From: an uncultured Bacillota bacterium
GTDB lineage: Bacteria > Bacillota > Clostridia > Caldicoprobacterales > UBA3941
Direction: 5' to 3'
Assembly: GCA_937960725.1 (NCBI GenBank)
Contig: CALGOY010000230.1
Coordinates: 1 to 6,919 of the forward strand
DNA length: 6,919 nucleotides
The position numbers were made by a program, and so were the translations under genes. The notes beneath the pieces were generated by a model that had not been told where the DNA came from, ran no database searches, and saw only the letters and a list, made by a program, of their open reading frames with translations. This document shows, in pieces, positions 1 through 5,294 of this stretch; the first letter of the stretch is position 1, and every line of letters starts with the position of its first letter.

Positions 1-8
1 ACTTTTAC

Positions 9-341
9 CTATGGAGGCATTTCAAACAGGTCGGGCTGCTCTCTGAGAGGATCGTGATTTCCAGCAATTACAAATACCGGTATACCTGCTGTGTTTAACC
101 TGCTACATTCTTCTACAAAAAACCGTAAAGCTGATACTGATTTAGCCTCCCGGTCGTATAAATCCCCTGATATTGCTATGAAATCTACGTTATACTCGAT
201 AGCAACATCACAAATGCGCCGAAAGGCATCCATGGTTGCTGTTCGAACAATTTTTTGAATATGATTTGGAATTTCTCCACCGATATGTAAAAAACTTCCT
301 AAATGGATGTCCGCTGTGTGGATAAAACGAATTTTTTCCAT
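9..341 (-). pseudogene. SbcD/YhaO-like metallophosphoesterase (DNA repair exonuclease family), N-terminal part ended by an in-frame amber codon
   Basis: The 110 residues match the start of the calcineurin-like phosphoesterase fold of SbcD/Mre11/YhaO nucleases. Metal-binding motifs are visible in order: D11-x-H13 (in HTADIHLGS), GDLYD with D60, and GNHD at 94-97. Family members are usually about 350-420 residues and also need later His motifs, so this product alone should be inactive. The frame stops at TAG (9-11), directly after FEMPP. The next codons in the same frame (GTA AAA GT) read V-K-V, which resembles the 'P-x-V-x-V-F' strand that normally follows here, so this looks like a nonsense change or a base error rather than a natural end. 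The window edge prevents confirmation. The start ATG at 339-341 has an AAGGGG ribosome binding site 8 nt upstream. In YhaO-type loci an SbcC-like ATPase gene usually follows; that would lie beyond the window. The family assignment is firm. The pseudogene status is tentative. Confidence 0.7.
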
Positions 342-349
342 ACGTTAAA

Positions 350-355
350 CCCCTT
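350..355 (-). promoter_or_regulatory. Ribosome binding site of the SbcD-like gene
   Basis: AAGGGG on the minus strand sits 8 nt before the ATG at 339-341. It is part of an 11-base sequence (345-355) repeated almost exactly at 372-382. Confidence 0.6.
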
Positions 356-391
356 ATTTGAATATTTACATTTCAACCCCTTCGTATATCT

Positions 392-421
392 ATAATACTA
401 CAACCGGCAAGCTAATGGCAA
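392..421 (-). promoter_or_regulatory. Predicted sigma-A promoter of the SbcD-like gene
   Basis: On the minus strand a -35 box TTGCCA (416-421, 5 of 6 to consensus) is followed after 18 nt by a -10 box TATTAT (392-397, 5 of 6). It lies just downstream of the deacetylase operon terminator and about 50 nt before the SbcD-like start codon, as expected for an independent unit. This is a pattern match only. Confidence 0.5.
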
Positions 422-424
422 ATC

Positions 425-458
425 AAAAATTAGCCAGAAGGCTGTAGCACCCTCTGGC
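425..458 (-). terminator. Intrinsic terminator of the regulator/SBP-A/deacetylase unit
   Basis: On the minus strand the arms GCCAGAGGG and CCTTCTGGC form a 9-bp stem (433-441 with 450-458) with one G-U wobble and an 8-nt loop, followed by TAATTTTT. The wobble pairs only in the minus-strand RNA (it is an A-C mismatch on the plus strand), which fits termination of the minus-strand operon. It begins 23 nt after the deacetylase stop codon. Confidence 0.7.
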
Positions 459-481
459 AATATTTCATGGCTAAAAAGAAA

Positions 482-1279
482 TTATAGATTAATCTGTTCT
501 CCTCCCTTAACTTCCACTATCTCCCCATCGACACTCAACCACGCAGAAGAAGCAGACGGATTGTATACAAAATCACCTGCAACCGAAAATTTCAAATTAT
601 CGAGAACTTTAAAATAATCTACGATCTCTATATTAGTAGCATACCATATATCATCCCGCCTTCCAATATATTCACAGAACTTCTCAATTAAATCCCAATT
701 ATCATCATCATCGAATTCATAGCTATGACCCCAAACATACATCATATACAGATATTGTTTTTTATTTAAGGAAACAAAACTTTCTGCTAGCTCCATCAAT
801 CCATGATTATGATGGCAGGTGGCATCCCATAAGTAAAAATTATCGGGTATAGAAAAGCTTTTAGTGCTCACAACTGTCCTTGCATACTCTATACCCAAAT
901 GAGGCAGGATTGCTTTTACCTCATTGCTGACAGAACCATTAGGATAAGAGAAACCTCTTACCGTATATCCCACTATACTCTCCAGGTTCTTTCTATTTTC
1001 TAATATCTCCCGAACGATTTGTTCCTTGGGACATCTCGCAATGGTTGGATGAGTTACGGTATGGGCAGCTACTTCATGGCCCTCATAGAGCTCCTTAACT
1101 TCGTCCTGGGGTATCCTATCGCCTTTACCTAACAATCCTGAATTCAAATGAAAAGTACCCTTTATACCGTTTTTATTAAATATTTCTACAAGCCTTCTAT
1201 CGCTGCTTCTTCCGTCATCATAGCTCATAGTCAATACTTTATGCTTGCCACCGGGAAAACATTTTAAGATTTGCCGCAT
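482..1279 (-). CDS. Polysaccharide deacetylase family protein (CE4/NodB homology), no signal peptide
   Basis: This 265-residue protein has the CE4 metal-dependent deacetylase motifs in order (numbered from ATG 1279): SYDDG with D21-D22 (catalytic base and metal Asp), HTVTH with metal-binding H73 and H77, R108-G-F-S-Y-P (motif 3), LWD at 150-152, and W183-G-H185 as the likely catalytic His motif. CE4 enzymes remove N- or O-acetyl groups from chitin-like, peptidoglycan or xylan-type sugars. There is no N-terminal hydrophobic stretch, so the enzyme should be cytoplasmic. With its place behind an SBP gene, this suggests it acts on imported oligosaccharides (inference). About 30 C-terminal residues (AGDFVYNP onward) form a small beta-rich tail beyond the NodB core. 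A GTG at 1288 and an ATG at 1285 are also in frame, but the GAGGTGAT ribosome binding site overlaps them and lies 6 nt before ATG 1279, so 1279 is preferred. It is the last gene of its operon. All catalytic residues appear intact; the substrate is unknown. Confidence 0.88.
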   Translation of the reverse strand: MRQILKCFPGGKHKVLTMSYDDGRSSDRRLVEIFNKNGIKGTFHLNSGLLGKGDRIPQDEVKELYEGHEVAAHTVTHPTIARCPKEQIVREILENRKNLESIVGYTVRGFSYPNGSVSNEVKAILPHLGIEYARTVVSTKSFSIPDNFYLWDATCHHNHGLMELAESFVSLNKKQYLYMMYVWGHSYEFDDDDNWDLIEKFCEYIGRRDDIWYATNIEIVDYFKVLDNLKFSVAGDFVYNPSASSAWLSVDGEIVEVKGGEQINL

Positions 1280-1283
1280 TATC

Positions 1284-1291
1284 ATCACCTC
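1284..1291 (-). promoter_or_regulatory. Ribosome binding site that sets the deacetylase start
   Basis: GAGGTGAT on the minus strand is a long match to the 16S anti-Shine-Dalgarno. The GAGGTG core is 6 nt from ATG 1279. The in-frame GTG (1288) and ATG (1285) lie inside the site, so they are unlikely starts. Confidence 0.65.
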
Positions 1292-1304
1292 ATCCAGTTT
1301 ATAA

Positions 1305-2807
1305 TTAATTATCCCAAGTCTGTCTGCTTTGAAGATATAGCTCGTTTATTTCTTCTATCAATTCTTTTCCTCCGCTTTGTTCCCATCTTTTGAACTCTTC
1401 CTCCAGGCCTTCATCGTCGATTCGGCCTGTGATATATTTCAACCTAGCTTGTTCAATAATATTATCAAGAATTTCGCCTTTTTGGGCCCAAACATCGGAA
1501 GTCAGCCCTTCTGCTGGATTATATATTAAAATATTTTCGTTCTCTTTCATTACTTGCAAAGTCTTCTCTCGGATTGGAGTATTCATTACTACATAGGATA
1601 AATCTTTAGGAATGCCCATATGAAGCTGGTTTATATTTCCTTTTTCATTCCGCAACTGCTCACTAATATACTCGATAGCATATCCGTCTTCCAATCGAAA
1701 ATGCCTTCCCTCTATTCCATTATTTAAGAGGATTTGCATTTCTCTATCATTTAACTGATCTAAAAACTTTAAAACTCTCTTTGCTTCGCTTTCCGTTTTC
1801 GCACCCGACTTTGTAATCACGTGAAAGCCGGAGTAACCAGACGTAGGCATATTCCTAAGCCCATAAGGACCTACTAGAGAACCCACCACATCGTATTCAC
1901 TGCCTTTATTATATTTGTTCGAATCATCCTGCAGCCTCCGGGCATGATCCAGCACGTCTACAACCGCCCCGGCTTTCCCGCCTTTTAACTCCTCCATCCA
2001 CATACTGGAGTCTAGCACTGCAAAATCCTGATTGACCAACTTTTCCACATACAATTTTCTAAAGAAACGCAATGCATCCCTATACTGTTCAGTGGTGTGG
2101 GCCGGCACCAATTTCCCCTCTGAGTTTAATCCCCATTTATTGGGGGCTCCAAACCAAATGCTCATAATATCCCATGGCACCGTATATTTACACATAGCTA
2201 AGCCGTAAGTATCATTTTTCTCATTGCCATCGGGATCTTCGTAAGTAAAAGCCCTTAGCATATGATAGAAGTCATCAATGGTAGTCAATTTTTCAAGTCC
2301 TAATTTATCAAACCAATCTTTTCTGTAGGTTATTCCATGCCTTCCTAAAGGTCTACTGCGATATATACCGTATACCTTACCATCGATTGATATGTTCTTT
2401 AACGTTACAGGATCTGCTTTTGATAGATTTGGATACTCGTTTAAGTAAGGAGTTAAATCCCAAAAAAGCCCAGCTCTAGCTGCATTTATAACGCTAGGAG
2501 TTTTTTCAGGGACAGTTATTATAGTAGGGAGTTCATCAGAAGCTAGTGTAATATTTAGCTTGTCTTCATAAACCGAATTATTAATCCAAATAAACTCAAT
2601 CTTTGTATTAGTATATTCTTCTAACAGCTTTTTTATGGGACTATCATCCACCATAGGCTCGCCTGAATGGTTTATGGTCATAATATCTAGCGAAAAAGGC
2701 TCTCCCGATTTGCTATTGGTTTCCTTATCGGTACAGCCGGTTGTAATATAGGTTGTGCTGGAGAATATCAAAAATATTATAGTAATAAGTTTCAATTTAT
2801 TCATCAT
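1305..2807 (-). CDS. Extracellular solute-binding lipoprotein SBP-A (LplA/LipO-type, carbohydrate ABC family), paired with the regulator
   Basis: This 500-residue sugar-binding lipoprotein has a hydrophobic signal segment (about residues 5-19) and a lipobox ending T-T-G-C25, so it should be anchored on the outer face of the membrane. The -3 position is Thr rather than the usual Leu/Val/Ile. The mature part is a family-1 type SBP: ELPTIITV, the block ISIDG-x-x-YGIYR, PLGR, YRKDW, and a loop D191-x-D193-x-N195-x-K197-x-D199 matching the EF-hand-like calcium site known in AlgQ-type binding proteins. It is clearly paralogous to SBP-B: 49 of 69 positions match in the segment from ISIDG to the Cys-Lys after the calcium loop. 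It lacks the long acidic linker of SBP-B. An in-frame ATG at 2822 would add five residues, but the GGAGTGG ribosome binding site overlaps that reading, so ATG 2807 is preferred. It lies 27 nt after the regulator gene and 25 nt before the deacetylase, with no terminator between. The ligand is probably an oligosaccharide. A sensory rather than transport role is possible. Confidence 0.88.
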   Translation of the reverse strand: MMNKLKLITIIFLIFSSTTYITTGCTDKETNSKSGEPFSLDIMTINHSGEPMVDDSPIKKLLEEYTNTKIEFIWINNSVYEDKLNITLASDELPTIITVPEKTPSVINAARAGLFWDLTPYLNEYPNLSKADPVTLKNISIDGKVYGIYRSRPLGRHGITYRKDWFDKLGLEKLTTIDDFYHMLRAFTYEDPDGNEKNDTYGLAMCKYTVPWDIMSIWFGAPNKWGLNSEGKLVPAHTTEQYRDALRFFRKLYVEKLVNQDFAVLDSSMWMEELKGGKAGAVVDVLDHARRLQDDSNKYNKGSEYDVVGSLVGPYGLRNMPTSGYSGFHVITKSGAKTESEAKRVLKFLDQLNDREMQILLNNGIEGRHFRLEDGYAIEYISEQLRNEKGNINQLHMGIPKDLSYVVMNTPIREKTLQVMKENENILIYNPAEGLTSDVWAQKGEILDNIIEQARLKYITGRIDDEGLEEEFKRWEQSGGKELIEEINELYLQSRQTWDN

Positions 2808-2813
2808 ATACAG

Positions 2814-2820
2814 CCACTCC
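2814..2820 (-). promoter_or_regulatory. Ribosome binding site that sets the SBP-A start
   Basis: GGAGTGG on the minus strand places its GGAG core 9 nt before ATG 2807. The upstream ATG at 2822 overlaps this site and has only a weak purine stretch of its own. Confidence 0.5.
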
Positions 2821-2834
2821 ATAATTTTATACTC

Positions 2835-5141
2835 TCACTTCTTCGACCTAACTTTCTTCCTATATCGTCCTGGAGTAATTCCTTCTAACTTTTTAAAATA
2901 ACGTATGAAGTTTTGAGCATTGTTATATCTTAGTCTAGTGGCAATTTCAGCTATAGTCATATCGGTTTCTTCCAACCACTGCTTTGCAATTTTTAGACGG
3001 TATTGGCTAAGATATTCAGAAAAAGTTACACCCATCTCTTTTTTCATAATCCTCCAAATATAGCTAGCATGATAATGTAGTCTGGCTGCGCACTCTTCTA
3101 AAGTTAGGTCTGTGTCATATTCGTTTTCAACTATCTCGATAATTTCACGGAGGATCTTCTTATGGGTGCTCTGGTTTCGCTCTTTCCTAATAGAAATAAT
3201 TGGCCCAATAATTTCTTCCTTGAACCAGTGTTTTACATCTTCCGCATTTGTACACTGATTTAACTCCTCAAAAATATTGCGGTTATCTTCAAAAAAACTG
3301 TCGAGATATTCTCCAGAATCCTGTAAAATTCCTAGAAGCTCAACAAGTAATCTAGTAAAATATATCTGATACTCACTAAAGCTTGCCTGCGCACTCAATA
3401 TTTGATCTATAATCTGATCCAATAACTCTTCTGCTTCTTCCTCATCCCCGGCATTTATGGCATCAATAAGTTCATTTTCCATATTTTTAGGATAGTGCTG
3501 CCTAATCCGCTGCCCTGGCTGTACCTCATGGAAGAATAAAATAACGTTCTCTCCCAATGCAATGCGACATCGCAGAGCTTCAACGCTTTCCTTGTAGGCA
3601 ATGGGAGTATCTAAAAGATCCTTATAAGGCTGGCTGATACCAATGCTAATGACAACATCTAATCTTTCCTTAACCTTGCTCTGTATCAGTTCTGCGTATC
3701 TATACATTATGTCATTAAATCTCTCTTGGCTTATTTGCTCGCCTTTTACTATAACCGATTGAACCTGTTTTATAAAAATAGGTTTTAGAAATATCTGCTC
3801 TCCTATGACTTCTTCAATGATGCGATTTATCTCTAACATTACTATATCCTTTTGACTTGCTAGACCTGTTTGATTGTTTAAAATATCTATCTCAATCGTC
3901 ATCATTGAAAGGAAGTCCCAGTCCGTGGATATATCCAAGGATTTTGATTTTAATTCCAATTCTTTTTTTCCTATTTCCCCATTTAGCAATCGGATAAGAA
4001 ACAGCTCTCTTATCTGCTGAAGCTGGGCTTTTATCTGCTGCTCCATAATATTTCGACTTGTTATTAGTGTATTGACGCCTTTTTCAATATATTGAACCTC
4101 ATCCCTGCGGATTTCGGATTCATTTATTGGAATTTCTTTTCTGATGCTATCGTAGATTTTCTTTATAGGCTTGTACACTATTTTAGCACCGCCTAAAGTA
4201 GACAGTCCCATGGATACTGCCATTGTTGCTAAAGACAGCAAAAAGGTCATCCAACCTATAGTCTTTGAATCTTTGGTGATCTGTTCAATAGAATAGATAG
4301 ATATATATGTCCAGCCATTGTATTCAGATTTAGTAAAATTTACCCCTATTTCTCGATCATTCAATTTATTCTTGAAAAAACCTTCATTTGTATCTGAATT
4401 TACAACAGCGGTACTAAGAGGGTATTTATCGAGCTTTTGCCCTATATTAGAATGATCATCATCATACAAAATTCTATTATTTTCGCCCGCTATTAACAAC
4501 CTCTCTGTTTTCCCACTAGAGTTGAACAATTTATTGAATTCATATTGAGATAAGCTGACAATTATTCCTGCTTTAGGCGTATCTTCATTGAAAGGGATTT
4601 TAATTATCATAGATATATTTCCAACATCAATATAGTTAGTTAAGTTGTCTATCTCCCCCTCATCGGCAATGTAAGTCCAACAAATATTCTTTTTTGATTC
4701 ATCTACCAGTCTAAAAATTTCATCTTTATTTACAATGCTATCCAAGCTTCCAGCAGTTTCGTTGCTAATAAACCATCCCCGATTAAAATTAATTAAATAT
4801 GCATTTTTTATTATAGCATGGGTCTTCATCAATCCCTTAAGATCTTCCTGAATTTGTAATATAGCTTCTATATCCTGATAATCCAAATTATCATCAATAA
4901 GTTCTGTAACCTCTTCCGAATATGCTAAAAGAGTATAGTAATTATGGATTAGCTTCAAACTTTCCTCTACGGTCATTTGGGTTTGATGTAAAACCTGTAA
5001 ATTGCTTTCATTAACCTTTTCTTTAATCATATTAGAAGATCTAAAATAAGAAAAGACGCCTAATATAAGTACAGGGATAATGCTAATCAATATGCAAAAG
5101 GCAATGAGTCTCCTAAAATATACAGAACTTCTATCTTTCAT
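2835..5141 (-). CDS. Membrane-anchored AraC-family regulator with extracellular sensor domain
   Basis: This 768-residue protein joins sensing and DNA binding in one chain. Layout: TM1 about residues 12-33, an extracytoplasmic sensor of about 260 residues (34-294, likely a Cache-type fold), TM2 about 295-317, a HAMP-like/coiled-coil linker to about 380, a degenerate GGDEF-like YesN-type domain about 408-540 (SIGIS at 499-503, YKESVEALRCR at 516-526), a helical acidic stretch about 555-645, and a C-terminal AraC/XylS domain about 662-765. The latter has two helix-turn-helix units: LTLEECAARL at 679-688 and MTIAEIATRL at 728-737, with a typical ITPGRYR end. No His-kinase or receiver domain is present. 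Related regulators sit beside LplABC-type sugar transport genes in Bacillota and activate them on sensing extracellular carbohydrate; that role is inferred here. The start ATG has an AGAGGAG ribosome binding site 5 nt upstream. It is the first gene of its transcript, with its own promoter at 5200-5228, and is followed by SBP-A and the deacetylase. Confidence 0.9.
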   Translation of the reverse strand: MKDRSSVYFRRLIAFCILISIIPVLILGVFSYFRSSNMIKEKVNESNLQVLHQTQMTVEESLKLIHNYYTLLAYSEEVTELIDDNLDYQDIEAILQIQEDLKGLMKTHAIIKNAYLINFNRGWFISNETAGSLDSIVNKDEIFRLVDESKKNICWTYIADEGEIDNLTNYIDVGNISMIIKIPFNEDTPKAGIIVSLSQYEFNKLFNSSGKTERLLIAGENNRILYDDDHSNIGQKLDKYPLSTAVVNSDTNEGFFKNKLNDREIGVNFTKSEYNGWTYISIYSIEQITKDSKTIGWMTFLLSLATMAVSMGLSTLGGAKIVYKPIKKIYDSIRKEIPINESEIRRDEVQYIEKGVNTLITSRNIMEQQIKAQLQQIRELFLIRLLNGEIGKKELELKSKSLDISTDWDFLSMMTIEIDILNNQTGLASQKDIVMLEINRIIEEVIGEQIFLKPIFIKQVQSVIVKGEQISQERFNDIMYRYAELIQSKVKERLDVVISIGISQPYKDLLDTPIAYKESVEALRCRIALGENVILFFHEVQPGQRIRQHYPKNMENELIDAINAGDEEEAEELLDQIIDQILSAQASFSEYQIYFTRLLVELLGILQDSGEYLDSFFEDNRNIFEELNQCTNAEDVKHWFKEEIIGPIISIRKERNQSTHKKILREIIEIVENEYDTDLTLEECAARLHYHASYIWRIMKKEMGVTFSEYLSQYRLKIAKQWLEETDMTIAEIATRLRYNNAQNFIRYFKKLEGITPGRYRKKVRSKK

Positions 5142-5199
5142 ACAAGCTCCTCTATTTCTTCATATGCAATATTTGTAATATTAAATGTATTCATATTAT

Positions 5200-5228
5200 A
5201 TTTTAACCTTTTACAGCCCATTAGTCAA
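5200..5228 (-). promoter_or_regulatory. Predicted sigma-A promoter of the regulator/SBP-A/deacetylase operon
   Basis: On the minus strand a -35 box TTGACT (5223-5228, 5 of 6) and a -10 box TAAAAT (5200-5205, 5 of 6) are separated by exactly 17 nt. A transcript would start near 5193, giving a leader of about 50 nt to the ATG at 5141. A second -10-like TATAAT at 5195-5200 is 22 nt from the -35 box, which is too far to work with it. The promoter begins 7 nt after the T-tract of the SBP-B terminator. Confidence 0.65.
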
Positions 5229-5235
5229 ATATATT

Positions 5236-5278
5236 AAAAAAATAGCTATGCACCCAGTCATAGCCTGGATGCATAGCT
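5236..5278 (-). terminator. Strong intrinsic terminator after SBP-B
   Basis: On the minus strand the arms AGCTATGCATCCAG (5265-5278) and CTGGGTGCATAGCT (5244-5257) form a 14-bp stem with a single U-G wobble and a 7-nt loop, then A and seven T (5236-5242). On the plus strand the wobble becomes an A-C mismatch, so the structure is built for minus-strand transcripts. It starts 16 nt after the SBP-B stop codon and separates SBP-B from the regulator operon. Confidence 0.92.
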
Positions 5279-5294
5279 GCCATTACTTTATAAT

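Noticed and set aside
1301..1312. Perfect 12-base palindrome ATAATTAATTAT over the SBP-A stop codon
   Set aside because: It contains only A and T, gives a very weak hairpin without a T-tract, and is likely by chance. It is not a terminator, so the SBP-A/deacetylase linkage stands.
1390..1596. 68-codon open frame on the plus strand inside SBP-A
   Set aside because: It is an antisense shadow of a conserved coding region, with no supporting ribosome binding site or homology.
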